Shown: positions 31,229 to 41,144 of the stretch, piece after piece | How the letters are laid out: each line of letters starts with the position of its first letter | How positions within the stretch are numbered: the first letter of the stretch is position 1 | Assembly: GCA_024681795.1 (NCBI GenBank) | Contig: JAILAD010000049.1 | Span: forward strand, 1 to 53,623 | Source: Lachnospiraceae bacterium | GTDB taxonomy: Bacteria > Bacillota > Clostridia > Lachnospirales > Lachnospiraceae | DNA length: 53,623 bases | Direction of reading: 5' to 3' | Made by a program: the position numbers and the translations under genes | The notes under the pieces: model-generated | What the model was told of the DNA's origin: nothing | What the model saw: the letters and a program-made list of their open reading frames with translations, nothing else | The model's database searches: none

Positions 31229-32506
31229 CTATATCTTGCCTTCCTGATACATGGCAATCATATATTCCACAATCTGCGGATCAAACTGCGTTCCCGCATT
31301 GGTACGAAGTTCGGACAGAATCTTTGCTTTCGGAAGTCTGTTCCGATAGCATCTGTCGGAATTCATTGCATCAAACGCATCCGCCACGCAGATGATTCTT
31401 GCATAAAGCGGAATCTCCTGTCCCACCAGTCCCTGCGGATATCCTTTTCCGTCATAGCGTTCATGATGGTAGAGTGCACCGTCACGGATTCCGGGGAGAG
31501 AAGTAAAGTTTTCGAGCATCTGCCCGCCTCTTGTGGTATGCTCCTCAATCAGTTTTCTTTCCTCATCCGTAAGGGAACCCCTTTTATTCAGCACGTCGTC
31601 CGGGATTGCGATTTTACCGCAGTCATGCATCAGTCCCAGATAGCCGAGCATCTTCACTTCCTCATCACTCATTCCCATCCGCTTTCCGATTTTCTGGGAA
31701 TAGAAGGAAACTCTCGTGGAATGCCCCTTCGTGTATTCATCCTTTGCATCAATAAAATTGGCAAAGGTCTGCATGGTCTCTTCAATTATTTTCTCGTCAT
31801 GTTCTCTCTGGCGTCTTAATTTCCGGGTTCTGATATTCATCAGTCCCCATGCCGTCAGCCAGATGGCCCAGACCGCGAGCCCTCCGACCGCAATCCAGAA
31901 TTCCTTGTATTCCCAGAGGTTTGACTGGTAATAGCCCCGGAATTCAAAATCGGTAAAATCAAGCCCCTTGTCGGAATACATGACAAAACCGAAGGTTTTG
32001 CTGTCATCCTTCGGAACCGGAATCAGATATTCCTCCGGAAGGAACGTCAGGGAATCCCCGTTATTGGTATAATCTCCGTTCCAGCTCGAATCGATGATTC
32101 CGGAAGTAACCTTTCCGCCCTTACCGTTCGGCATGTAAATCGTAAGCGTCCAGTCTACGATATTCTTTCCGCTGTTGTTGAAAACCGTACCGTCATATTC
32201 CGCGCCGACGATAGAATGTCCGTCCTCATCCTGCGAAATCCAGGATTTCGTCTTCTCAATCGTGACAAATTCGGATTTCTTCGGATTATTGAATCCGGCA
32301 CCGTCCTCCGCTCTGTCATCGAGCGTGATTTCGGTGGAAAATTCCTGCGTATTGTCTATTTGCCAGCGGATTACGGTAAATACCAGCAATATTAATAATA
32401 CTCCCAATATCACCGAGAAAATCGCCAATGCCCTTTTCTCAGAACCGTCAAGTTTCAATCCAAACACCTCGTCCGATGAATTTTCCGCCATTCCCCTAAA
32501 ATTCAT
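31229..32506 (-). CDS. Membrane HD-GYP phosphodiesterase with outer domain
   Basis: A 425-residue protein that should break down cyclic di-GMP. One membrane helix (about residues 27-47), a 150-residue outer beta domain with Trp/Asn-rich segments (NNSGKNIVDWTLTIYMPNG, SSWNGDYTNNGDSLTF) resembling a CBM2-like carbohydrate-binding fold, a second helix, then the HD-GYP domain: GHSTRVSFYSQKIG, HDCGKIAIPDDVLNKRG and HHERYDGKGYP. Start uncertain: ATG at 32506 or 32491, or a TTG at 32533; all have weak sites. The outer domain could sense a wall polymer or glycan. Confidence 0.85.
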   Translation of the reverse strand: MNFRGMAENSSDEVFGLKLDGSEKRALAIFSVILGVLLILLVFTVIRWQIDNTQEFSTEITLDDRAEDGAGFNNPKKSEFVTIEKTKSWISQDEDGHSIVGAEYDGTVFNNSGKNIVDWTLTIYMPNGKGGKVTSGIIDSSWNGDYTNNGDSLTFLPEEYLIPVPKDDSKTFGFVMYSDKGLDFTDFEFRGYYQSNLWEYKEFWIAVGGLAVWAIWLTAWGLMNIRTRKLRRQREHDEKIIEETMQTFANFIDAKDEYTKGHSTRVSFYSQKIGKRMGMSDEEVKMLGYLGLMHDCGKIAIPDDVLNKRGSLTDEERKLIEEHTTRGGQMLENFTSLPGIRDGALYHHERYDGKGYPQGLVGQEIPLYARIICVADAFDAMNSDRCYRNRLPKAKILSELRTNAGTQFDPQIVEYMIAMYQEGKI

Positions 32507-32578
32507 CCTATCACATTTTTTTCGTTTCTTCAATTATTATAAATGCCTGAAGGCAGTGAATATCGCAGATTTTCGGTT

Positions 32579-33763
32579 TTACTTTTTTATTTCTTTTTTT
32601 GCGATAAACATAATGACATCCCCTGCCTTTACCTGGGTATCCCCGTTCGGAATCAGCAGTTTGTTTTTGCGACGGATCCTGACAATCAGTTCCTTTCTGG
32701 AAAAATCCAGATCACGCACTTTCTTTCCGGTCCACGGATTTTCCGCGTTAATCTTCAGTTCCGTCAAAACGATATCGTCGTCCTCCGCCTCATAGAAATG
32801 GGCTCCCAGAATCAGTCTGTCCGCCTCGTCAATCACTACGTTTCCGTTCGGAACCATCATGATTCCGTCACGGTAAATCGCCACAATTAATACCTCCGGC
32901 GGAAGTAAGATGTCTTTAATCTGCTTTCCTACCCAGGAATGGGTGGGATTCATATCGCTTACGACAAAATGCACATCATGCTTCTCCTCATATGTTGTGA
33001 GAGATTTCATCTTCGTAAACTGCTCTACAAATCCTGCGGAAATAATACCGGTTGGGATGGCAACCATACCGACTCCGAGGAACGATATGATAATGGCAAA
33101 AATTTTACCGATTGTCGTTATAGGGTAAATATCGCCGTATCCCACCGTCAGAAGTGTCGATACAGACCACCAGATTCCGGAAAAAGCGTTCTCAAAAGCC
33201 TCCGGCTGGGCCTCATGTTCCGCACTGTACATACACAAAGACGATGCGAGTGTCAGAATCGCAATCATCGTAATACAGGAAAAGATCTGATTTTTCTTGT
33301 CTTTTAAAACTTCTATGATTACGTTGAATGCATCAAACTGCGCATTGATTTTGAAAAGCCGGAATATTCTCACGACACGGAACACCCTGAATGCGACCGC
33401 GCCCGCGGGGAAAATCATCGGAAGATAGAACGGCATGATCGTCAGTAAATCAATCAGGCCGTAAAACGAAAAAATAAAGAAAATTCTTGCAACCACGGGT
33501 TTTTTATCGGGATACAGATAATCCGCGGTAATGACTCTTAAAATATATTCGACGGTAAAAATCACAACCGTCACGACCTCAATCACAAAAAGTGCACGGG
33601 TATACGGTTTGGACTGCTCAAATGTGGAAAAAAACATGGCAAAGAGATTTAAGAAAATTGCGACCGTAATCACAATATCAAAAACAACGCTCGGCACGTC
33701 TTCCCTGGAACCGATCTGAATGATGTCAAATATTCGTTTGCGAAGATGCTTCACTTTCGCCAT
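32579..33763 (-). CDS. Voltage-gated potassium channel with two RCK_C domains
   Basis: A 394-residue K+ channel. Six membrane segments are seen; the arginine-rich voltage sensor FRVFRVVRIFRLFK is the fourth. The pore region has the selectivity filter TLLTVGYGD. The cytoplasmic tail carries two TrkA-C/RCK_C type repeats, each with a PNGN or PNGD segment (IMMVPNGNVVIDEADRLIL and LLIPNGDTQVKAGDVIMFI), which bind ligands that gate the channel. It lies next to TrkH and TrkA genes. GGGAG precedes the ATG. Function: K+ flux at the cytoplasmic membrane. Confidence 0.92.
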   Translation of the reverse strand: MAKVKHLRKRIFDIIQIGSREDVPSVVFDIVITVAIFLNLFAMFFSTFEQSKPYTRALFVIEVVTVVIFTVEYILRVITADYLYPDKKPVVARIFFIFSFYGLIDLLTIMPFYLPMIFPAGAVAFRVFRVVRIFRLFKINAQFDAFNVIIEVLKDKKNQIFSCITMIAILTLASSLCMYSAEHEAQPEAFENAFSGIWWSVSTLLTVGYGDIYPITTIGKIFAIIISFLGVGMVAIPTGIISAGFVEQFTKMKSLTTYEEKHDVHFVVSDMNPTHSWVGKQIKDILLPPEVLIVAIYRDGIMMVPNGNVVIDEADRLILGAHFYEAEDDDIVLTELKINAENPWTGKKVRDLDFSRKELIVRIRRKNKLLIPNGDTQVKAGDVIMFIAKKEIKK

Positions 33764-33792
33764 TTCGTAACTCCCGGTTCTGTAACAATTTT

Positions 33793-33858
33793 GTAATGGG
33801 GTCAGGCACCATTACGGTAATGGGGTCAGGCACCATTACAGCGGCGGCACCATTACCG
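33793..33858. repeat. Dispersed 23-nt repeat, site C: two tandem units plus partial
   Basis: Two identical units (33793-33815 and 33817-33839) start GTAATGGGGTCAGG and end CCATTAC, 1 nt apart, followed by a partial GGCACCATTACCG to about 33858. It occupies the gap between the trkH stop and the K+ channel start. Each unit can form a 7-bp hairpin. Confidence 0.87.
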
Positions 33859-33859
33859 C

Positions 33860-35299
33860 CTAGTGCTTCTTCCAAACTCCAGGGGTCAGCAGAAGCAGAA
33901 TCGGATACAGCTCCAGACGACCCGCAAGCATATCAAAAATCAGAACAATTTTGGAAAAATAGGAAAGATTCGTATATGCACCGCAGGGTCCGACCTCTCC
34001 GAGTCCCGGTCCGATATTGTTGATGGTCGCCAGAACCGCCGTAAAATTCGTAACCAGATCGAATTTGTCCAGTGACAAAAACAGCACGGAAATAATGTAT
34101 ACCAGAAGGAAAACGACCATATACACCGAAACGGCCTTTACCGTATCCCTTTCAATGGTCTTTCCGTCCATTTCCACCGCTTTGACGGAACGGGGATGTA
34201 CGAACACTTCCAGTTCGTTCTTAATGCTCTTCCACCAGATAATAAATCTCGAAATCTTAAGACCGCCGCCCGTACTTCCGGCGCAGGCACCCGTCAGCAT
34301 AAGAATCAGCAAAAGCGTTTTCGAAAATGACGGCCACAGGTTAAAATCCGTAGTTCCGAAACCGGTTGTCGTAATAATCGAGGAAACCTGAAACGCAGCC
34401 GTTCGGAGCGCTTCCTCGAATCCCTCATGATATCTCCAGGTATTAAAGGTAATCAAGGCCGTACTCATAAGAATCAGCGCCACATACCAGCGTACCTCCT
34501 CAATGGAAAATGCGTCCTTAAACTTCTTTCTGAGAATAAAGAAATAAAAGTTAAAGTTGATTCCGAAAAGTGCCATGAAAATCGTGATAATCCACTGACA
34601 TACCGCATTGTAGGATGCACAGGAATCACCCCTGATTCCGAAGCCACCGGTACCGGCCGTACCGAACGAAATACAGATTGCATCAAATACCGGCATTCTC
34701 GCGATAATCAGAAGCACCATTTCCGCAACCGTCATGGAAAAATAAATCATATAAAGGATTTTTGCACTTTCCTTTACCTTCGGTACGAGTTTTCCAACCG
34801 ACGGGCCCGGGCTTTCCGCCCTCATTAAGTGCATGTTGTATCCGCCCACCATGGGAAGTACCGCAAGGAGAAATACAAAAACTCCCATACCTCCGATCCA
34901 GTGTGTAAAGCTTCTCCAAAGCAGGGCCGTGTGGCTTAACGCCTCAACATCCGCCAGAATACTCGCTCCCGTTGTGGTGAAACCGGACGCGGTTTCGAAT
35001 ACCGCATCCACGTAATTCGGAATTTCTTTGCTAAGCGTAAACGGAAGTGCGCCGACAAGACTCATTAAAATCCAGGAAAGTCCGACTACGGCAAACCCTT
35101 CTTTTGCAAAAAACTGGGAGTTTTTCGGTTTCTTACGAATCAGCAAAAAACCGGCAAGTGCGGAAACCAATGCCACCAGCAGAAACCAGATGCCCGATTT
35201 TTCCTGATAAATAATCGATGTAATGCAGGGAAGCGACATAAATGCGCCTTCCAGAATCAGCACCCATCCCAGTATGTAGAACACGAACGCATAGTTCAT
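33860..35299 (-). CDS. trkH: TrkH family potassium uptake protein
   Basis: A 479-residue K+ uptake subunit with four pore-loop repeats typical of TrkH/KtrB, including SGFTTTGAS, GTGGFG, STTGFGTTDF-like and NNIGPGLG segments. About ten membrane helices. With TrkA it imports K+. TrkA is encoded 98 bp upstream on the same strand. AGAAAGAA precedes the ATG weakly. Length is normal. The stop is followed within 2 bp by the dispersed repeat array. Confidence 0.93.
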   Translation of the reverse strand: MNYAFVFYILGWVLILEGAFMSLPCITSIIYQEKSGIWFLLVALVSALAGFLLIRKKPKNSQFFAKEGFAVVGLSWILMSLVGALPFTLSKEIPNYVDAVFETASGFTTTGASILADVEALSHTALLWRSFTHWIGGMGVFVFLLAVLPMVGGYNMHLMRAESPGPSVGKLVPKVKESAKILYMIYFSMTVAEMVLLIIARMPVFDAICISFGTAGTGGFGIRGDSCASYNAVCQWIITIFMALFGINFNFYFFILRKKFKDAFSIEEVRWYVALILMSTALITFNTWRYHEGFEEALRTAAFQVSSIITTTGFGTTDFNLWPSFSKTLLLILMLTGACAGSTGGGLKISRFIIWWKSIKNELEVFVHPRSVKAVEMDGKTIERDTVKAVSVYMVVFLLVYIISVLFLSLDKFDLVTNFTAVLATINNIGPGLGEVGPCGAYTNLSYFSKIVLIFDMLAGRLELYPILLLLTPGVWKKH

Positions 35300-35397
35300 T
35301 TCTTTCTATTAATCCTCACTTTATCGTTTCTTTCGGTACGAAACCTCAAAATATTAATGCACGCAGTCCTAAAATGACTGCCGTATTTTTTAATATG

Positions 35398-36756
35398 CTA
35401 TTCCAGAATATCCTTGATATCGTCAAGCCCCTTCTGGGTGGTAACGACAATAACCGTGTCTCCGATCTGAATCGTACTCTGACCGTTCGGGGTAATGATT
35501 ACACCGCCACGGTTAATGCACGCAATCAGAAGATTTCTCTTTAATTTCAACTCCATCAGCGGAATTCCGACTACCGGTGACTGCTCTTTGATGGAAAATT
35601 CCAGCGCTTCCACTTTCCCGTCCACCAGCTTATACAGCGTCTCCACATTGGAACCGATGGTATTCTGCATCAGTCTGACCTGCTGCAGAATATAGTCCGA
35701 GGTGATATTTTTAGGAGCAATGACACTTCCCGCCTGGAATGAGGAAATCATGTCATCGAACGAAATGCGGTTGATTTTGGTGATAATCTTCTTGGCTTTC
35801 GATACGTTTCTGGCATACATCGCAAGGAAAATATTCGCCTCGTCGATTCCCGTCAGCGCGACAAAGGAATCACAGCTTTCGATTCCCTCCTCGGTTAAAA
35901 TATCCTTGTTTGTTGCATCTCCGTTGATAATGCAGGCTTTCGGCAGAAGCTCGGAAAGTTCCTCGCAGCGCTTTCTGTCGGAGTCTATGATTTTCACGTT
36001 AATGCCCTGTCCGCGAAGCAGCGTTGCAAGATAATATGCAATCATTCCGCCGCCGACAATCATGGTATTCTTTACCTGATGCGTATCGACGCCGATTTTT
36101 TCAAAAAATTCCCTCGCATATCTCGGTGCCGCCACAAAGCTTACGCGGTCATTTTCCCTTAAAATAAAGGGACCGTTCGGAATAAATGCATCGTCACCGC
36201 GCTCTACCGCACAGATTAAGACCTCGCATTTGTATTTCTTGGAAACATCAATTAATGTCATGCCTTTTAAGGGAGACGTTTCCGTAATGACAAAATTCAG
36301 AATCTCCACACGTCCGTGTGCGAAGGCATCGATTTTATCCGCCGAGGGAAATCGAAGGATTCTTGCAATTTCCTGTGCGGATGCAAACTCGGGATTGATG
36401 ACCATGGAAAGTCCGAGTTCTTCTTTGATGTAGGAAATTTCCTCGCTGTAAACGGGGTTGCGGACTCTGGCAATGGTTGCCGTATTACCGGCCTTCTTTG
36501 CAATCAGGCAACATAAGAGGTTTAGTTCATCGTTTCCGGTAACCGCAATCAGAAGGTCGGTGTTGTCGATGTCCGCTTCCTTCTGTACGGAGTAACTCGC
36601 ACCGTTTCCGACAATTCCCATGCAGTCATAGGAATTCGTGGCTTCCGAAACGGCATCGTTGCGCAAATCAATTACCGTAATGTCGTGTTTTTCCGCGGAG
36701 AGCTGCTTAATCAGGGTCAGACCTACTTTTCCGCATCCTACAATAATAATTTTCAT
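35398..36756 (-). CDS. trkA: Trk system potassium uptake regulator TrkA
   Basis: A 452-residue cytoplasmic regulator with two copies of an NAD-binding RCK_N plus RCK_C pair. GCGKVGLTLI at residues 7-16 and GGGMIAYYLA near residue 235 are the nucleotide-binding turns. It controls K+ uptake through TrkH in response to NADH/ATP or c-di-AMP, by family knowledge. AAAGGAAAG precedes the ATG. It is the upstream gene of the trkA-trkH pair, and the channel gene lies beyond trkH. It also has its own 35-bp gap to leuS. Confidence 0.93.
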   Translation of the reverse strand: MKIIIVGCGKVGLTLIKQLSAEKHDITVIDLRNDAVSEATNSYDCMGIVGNGASYSVQKEADIDNTDLLIAVTGNDELNLLCCLIAKKAGNTATIARVRNPVYSEEISYIKEELGLSMVINPEFASAQEIARILRFPSADKIDAFAHGRVEILNFVITETSPLKGMTLIDVSKKYKCEVLICAVERGDDAFIPNGPFILRENDRVSFVAAPRYAREFFEKIGVDTHQVKNTMIVGGGMIAYYLATLLRGQGINVKIIDSDRKRCEELSELLPKACIINGDATNKDILTEEGIESCDSFVALTGIDEANIFLAMYARNVSKAKKIITKINRISFDDMISSFQAGSVIAPKNITSDYILQQVRLMQNTIGSNVETLYKLVDGKVEALEFSIKEQSPVVGIPLMELKLKRNLLIACINRGGVIITPNGQSTIQIGDTVIVVTTQKGLDDIKDILE

Positions 36757-36791
36757 GATACTTTCCTTTTATCCTGTATTCCGTAACGGGA

Positions 36792-39233
36792 TTATTTTAC
36801 AACAATATTGATAATACGGCCTTTTACGTAAATCTCTTTTACAACGGTCTTTCCTTCAATCGCCCTTTGTACGGCCTCGGAAGCCTTTGCCTTGGCAATC
36901 GCGGAATCGTTGTCCTCATCCACGCCTACCAGCACGGTATCCTTTACCTTGCCGTTTACCTGAACCCCGATTTCAATCTCATCGTCCTTCACGAGATTTT
37001 CGTCATATACCGGCCAGGGTTCGAATGCGATGGTGGAATCATGTCCCAGGATACTCCACATTTCCTCGCCGACATGCGGGGTAATGCAGGACAGCATCTT
37101 AATGATGCCCTCCGCAAACTCTCTCGGGCAGCTTCCCTCTTTATATGCGGCATTCATAAAAATCATCATCTGGGAGATTGCGGTGTTAAAGCCTAAGCTC
37201 TCATAATCGTCCGTAACCTTTTTGACGGTCTTATGATACAGTTTTTCAAGGTTCGCTTTTTTGTCATCCTTAATGTTTTCCGGATTCGTAAAGAAGGTCC
37301 AGACACGTCCGATAAATCTTCTTGCACCTTCCACGCCCTGTTTGCTCCAGGGTTTGGAAACCTCCAGGGGACCCATGAACATCTCGTATAATCTTAAGGT
37401 ATCCGCACCGTAATCCCTTACGATGTCGCTCGGATTTACTACAAATTCAGGGAAACGCTTGCCCATCTTGATTCCGTTTTCCCCGAGAATCATCCCCTGG
37501 TGCACCAGTTTCTTAAACGGCTCTTTCACGGGGGACAGTCCCTTGTTGTACAGATACCGGTTCCAGATTCTCGAATACATTAAATGTCCGACCGCATGCT
37601 CCGGTCCGCCGATGTAAAGATCAACCGGCATCCAGTGCTTTAAAAGTTCCTGATTGGCGAATTCATTCTCGTTATCGGGATCGATATAACGGAAATAATA
37701 CCAGGAGGAACCTGCCGAACCGGGCATTGTGGAAGTCTCTCTCTTTCCTTTCACTCCGTTATGATCGTACTGTTTCCATTCGGTTGCGTTCTCAAGCGGT
37801 GCCTTGCCGCCCTCACCCTTGTAATTCTCAAGTTCCGGCAGAATAAGCGGCAGTTCGTCATCGTCGAGAACATGGATTCCGCCGTCCTCCGTATGCACCA
37901 CGGGTACCGGCTCGCCCCAGTAACGCTGACGGGCAAAAATCCACTCACGGAAATGATAGTTCACACATCTTTTCGCCACGCCCATTTTTTCAAGTTTAAC
38001 GGTAATGGCTTCCTTTGCCTCCTCCACGGTCATGCCTGTAAACTCTTCGGAATTGATTAATTTAAAGCCTTTTCCGAGATAATCGTATTTTTCAAGCGCA
38101 TGTCCGGAAACGTCCTGATGCCCCGCCTCGTCGGAGCCGTCGATCACCTGAATCATTTCGATATTGTGTTCAACCGCATACTCAAAGTCACGCTGGTCAT
38201 GGGAAGGAACCGCCATAACGGCACCGGTTCCGTAGCTTGCAAGAACAAAATCACCGATAAAGAGTTTTGCTTCCTTGCCGTTTACGGGATTGATGCATGT
38301 CACACCCTTTAATTCGCAGCCGGACTTGGTTTTATTCAGTTCCGTACGGTCCATATCGTTTTTCTTTAAGGTCTCGTCGATATAAGCCTGTACTTCTTCC
38401 TTGTTTTCGATTCTGGGCATTAACTGTTTAACCAGCTCTCCGTCGGGAGCGAGTACCATGAAGGTAATTCCGTAGATGGTTTCGATACAGGTCGTGAAAA
38501 TCGAGAATTTTCCGCCGCCCACAATTTCAAACTCAACCTCTACACCTTCGGATTTGCCGATCCAGTGACGCTGCATGTCCTTCGTGGACTTCGGCCAGTC
38601 AATCTCGTCAAGTCCTTCCAGAAGGTCCTCCGCAAAAGCCGGCTGGTCGATTACCCATTGCTTCATGTTCTTTCTCACAACCGGATATCCGCCTCTCTCG
38701 CTCTTTCCGTCGATCACCTCATCGTTGGAAAGTACGGTACCGAGTTCCTCGCACCAGTTTACGGGCATATCGATGTATTTTGCATAGCCGTCCAGATAAA
38801 GCTGCTTAAAAATCCACTGCGTCCATTTATAAAATTTCGGATCGGAAGTGGCTACCATTTTGGACCAGTCATAATCAAATCCGAGTTCCTTAAGCTGCTT
38901 CGAGAAGGTTTCGATATTTTTCTCGGTGAATCCGTTGGGATGGTTTCCGGTCGTTACCGCGTACTGTTCTGCAGGTAATCCGAAGGAATCGTATCCCATC
39001 GGGTGAAGCACGTTATAACCCTGCATTCTCTTCATTCTGGATACGATATCGGTTGCGGTATAGCCTTCCGGATGTCCGGCATGAAGGCCGACTCCCGAAG
39101 GATACGGGAACATATCCAGTGCATAAAATTTCGGTTTGGAAAAATCCCATACATCCGTTTTGAATGTCTGATTTTCTTCCCAGTATTTCTGCCATTTCCG
39201 TTCAATTTCGGCAGGGTTGTAAATTCTGTCCAT
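36792..39233 (-). CDS. leuS: Leucyl-tRNA synthetase
   Basis: An 813-residue class I synthetase that charges tRNA-Leu. The HIGH motif is HAGH at residues 51-54, after MFPYPSGVG. The editing domain (TGAVMAVPSHDQRDF) is present. The KMSKS position carries KMGKR near residue 588, so the second motif serine is a glycine. The C-terminal anticodon-binding and tail domains are present (GVQVNGKVKDTVLV). AAGGAG precedes the ATG. It lies 60 bp after the adenine deaminase gene, too little room for a T-box. Confidence 0.96.
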   Translation of the reverse strand: MDRIYNPAEIERKWQKYWEENQTFKTDVWDFSKPKFYALDMFPYPSGVGLHAGHPEGYTATDIVSRMKRMQGYNVLHPMGYDSFGLPAEQYAVTTGNHPNGFTEKNIETFSKQLKELGFDYDWSKMVATSDPKFYKWTQWIFKQLYLDGYAKYIDMPVNWCEELGTVLSNDEVIDGKSERGGYPVVRKNMKQWVIDQPAFAEDLLEGLDEIDWPKSTKDMQRHWIGKSEGVEVEFEIVGGGKFSIFTTCIETIYGITFMVLAPDGELVKQLMPRIENKEEVQAYIDETLKKNDMDRTELNKTKSGCELKGVTCINPVNGKEAKLFIGDFVLASYGTGAVMAVPSHDQRDFEYAVEHNIEMIQVIDGSDEAGHQDVSGHALEKYDYLGKGFKLINSEEFTGMTVEEAKEAITVKLEKMGVAKRCVNYHFREWIFARQRYWGEPVPVVHTEDGGIHVLDDDELPLILPELENYKGEGGKAPLENATEWKQYDHNGVKGKRETSTMPGSAGSSWYYFRYIDPDNENEFANQELLKHWMPVDLYIGGPEHAVGHLMYSRIWNRYLYNKGLSPVKEPFKKLVHQGMILGENGIKMGKRFPEFVVNPSDIVRDYGADTLRLYEMFMGPLEVSKPWSKQGVEGARRFIGRVWTFFTNPENIKDDKKANLEKLYHKTVKKVTDDYESLGFNTAISQMMIFMNAAYKEGSCPREFAEGIIKMLSCITPHVGEEMWSILGHDSTIAFEPWPVYDENLVKDDEIEIGVQVNGKVKDTVLVGVDEDNDSAIAKAKASEAVQRAIEGKTVVKEIYVKGRIINIVVK

Positions 39234-39293
39234 TTTTTTATCTCCTTAATACTTATTAATACTTATAATGAATCGTCTGTCTTTCATATGTTC

Positions 39294-41000
39294 CTATACT
39301 TTCAGGGACACACGCTCGAATTTCACGACATCAATCAGTCCCTGTGTAGACATTTTCAGTGCCGGAATGACCGGAAGGCTGACGAACGCCATGTTCATAA
39401 ACGGCTCCACATTTCTGGGAGTTCCGAGTTCATATACCGCATTGCGGACTCTTGCATTGAATCCCGCGGTGTCCTGTGCGGAAAAGTCAGACATCAGTCC
39501 GGCGATGGAAAGCGCCATTCTGGCAATATCCTTTCCGTCTTTCATGACTACGTTTCCGCCGCCCATCTCAATAATCTTATTTGCCGCAGCCGCCATCTCC
39601 TCATCGGAGGTTCCGATGACGATGATATTGTGGGAATCGTGGGAGACGCTCGATGCAATTGCTCCCTCCTTCATGCCGACGCCCTTGATAAATCCGGTCC
39701 CGATGTGGCCTTTTCCTTTATGCCTTTCAATTACGGCAAGTTTCAGGATGTCACGCCCGGTATCGATTCCGCTGTTTACGTCAAACCGGATTTCCTCATG
39801 TGCTTCCTTTGTAATAATCTGTCCCGGAATCAGTTCGATGACTCTGCAAAGCCCGTTTTCTTCCCGGATCACGAAATCGTCCGCCGATAATTTTTCCACA
39901 TGGAACGTGTTGCGGACCATTTTTTCCAGTTCCATATCCACCTTCGGGATTTCGAAATCCGCCTTTTTTTCATTACGGACCACGCATTTGCCGCGCACAT
40001 ATACATCCGTTACGTGGAAGAGTTTCAGATCATCCACAATGGTCAGATTTGCAAAATATCCGGGTGCCACCGCACCGACATCCTGTATCTTAAAATACTC
40101 GGCAGCCTGCAGGGAAGCCATGCGAACCGCAATTACCGGATCTGCCCCGAGTTCCGCCGCCAGCCGGATAATATTGTCAATGTGTCCCTTATTCAGCAGA
40201 TCCGTCGGATGGCAGTCATCCGTAACAAGAAGGCATCTGTGATTGTATTTGGGATCGAATAATCCGATTAATGCTTTCAGATTCTTGGCAGCCGTACCTT
40301 CGCGAATCATAATATACTGGCCGCGTTCCAGCTTGGCACAGGCTTCTTCGAGATTGGAACATTCGTGGTCCGATGTCACGCCTGCCGCAATATAGGCATC
40401 CAGATCTTTCCCGGAAAGAAGAGGTGCATGTCCGTCCACAATTTTACCTGCTGCCTTTGCATCCTTTATTTTCCGGATTACGTCCGGATCTTTCATCAGA
40501 ACTCCCGGAAAATTCATCATTTCTGCAAGTCCTAGAATCCTTGGATTTGCATAGAGTTCCCGAATATCTTCCGCATGAAGTTCCGCTCCCGTTTCATCAA
40601 AGGGAGTCGCAGGTACGCAGGAAGATGCCGTAAAATAGATATCCATCGGAAGCCCTTCGCTTGCCTCTAACATATAGCGGATTCCGTCAATTCCGCAGAC
40701 ATTCGCAATCTCGTGGGGATCGGCAACAATTGCCGTGGTTCCGTGCGGAAGCGCAACATCTGCCAGTTCCTTCGGAATCATCATGGTGCTTTCGATATGG
40801 ATATGTCCGTCAATTAAACCCGGACAAATAAATTTGCCGGAAAGGTCGCGAACCTTATCCGCATCGGAATCCGTATAATTCCCAACGCCGATAATCCGGT
40901 CATTTTCCAGCAATACATTCATTTTTTTCACTTCGTCGGTAAAGACATTTACCACGAAAGCGTTCTTTAACAGCGTTTTCAACTCGGTAACCTCGCCCAT
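39294..41000 (-). CDS. ade: Adenine deaminase
   Basis: A 568-residue metal-dependent amidohydrolase that converts adenine to hypoxanthine and ammonia. GLIDGHIHIEST carries the metal ligands; DGHAPLLSG, TSDHECS and LVTDDCHPTDLL add the further His/Asp ligands. Length is normal for Ade/AdeC. It feeds purine salvage together with Xpt and the nucleoside transporter. AGGTGA precedes the ATG at 41000. leuS follows downstream, so the pair may be one transcript. Cytoplasmic. Confidence 0.94.
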   Translation of the reverse strand: MGEVTELKTLLKNAFVVNVFTDEVKKMNVLLENDRIIGVGNYTDSDADKVRDLSGKFICPGLIDGHIHIESTMMIPKELADVALPHGTTAIVADPHEIANVCGIDGIRYMLEASEGLPMDIYFTASSCVPATPFDETGAELHAEDIRELYANPRILGLAEMMNFPGVLMKDPDVIRKIKDAKAAGKIVDGHAPLLSGKDLDAYIAAGVTSDHECSNLEEACAKLERGQYIMIREGTAAKNLKALIGLFDPKYNHRCLLVTDDCHPTDLLNKGHIDNIIRLAAELGADPVIAVRMASLQAAEYFKIQDVGAVAPGYFANLTIVDDLKLFHVTDVYVRGKCVVRNEKKADFEIPKVDMELEKMVRNTFHVEKLSADDFVIREENGLCRVIELIPGQIITKEAHEEIRFDVNSGIDTGRDILKLAVIERHKGKGHIGTGFIKGVGMKEGAIASSVSHDSHNIIVIGTSDEEMAAAANKIIEMGGGNVVMKDGKDIARMALSIAGLMSDFSAQDTAGFNARVRNAVYELGTPRNVEPFMNMAFVSLPVIPALKMSTQGLIDVVKFERVSLKV

Positions 41001-41054
41001 AAAAAATCACCTTACATTGTACCACTAACGCCCGAAAATAACAATGATTCGGCG

Positions 41055-41086
41055 AAAAAAAGAGCCCGCATGAAATCCATGCGGGC
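41055..41086 (-). terminator. Terminator after greA
   Basis: GCCCGCATG (41064-41072) pairs with CATGCGGGC (41078-41086); seven T follow on the minus strand. A T-run also follows on the plus strand, so it may work both ways. It isolates greA from ade. Confidence 0.85.
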
Positions 41087-41144
41087 CCGCTGTTTTTTAT
41101 CGGTCGTATTCACGGCAAACCGGATTGACGAAACCGGTTCGATA

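Noticed and set aside
39234-39293. A T-box leader upstream of leuS
   Set aside because: Only 60 bp separate leuS from the adenine deaminase stop, and no T-box core or stem is visible.
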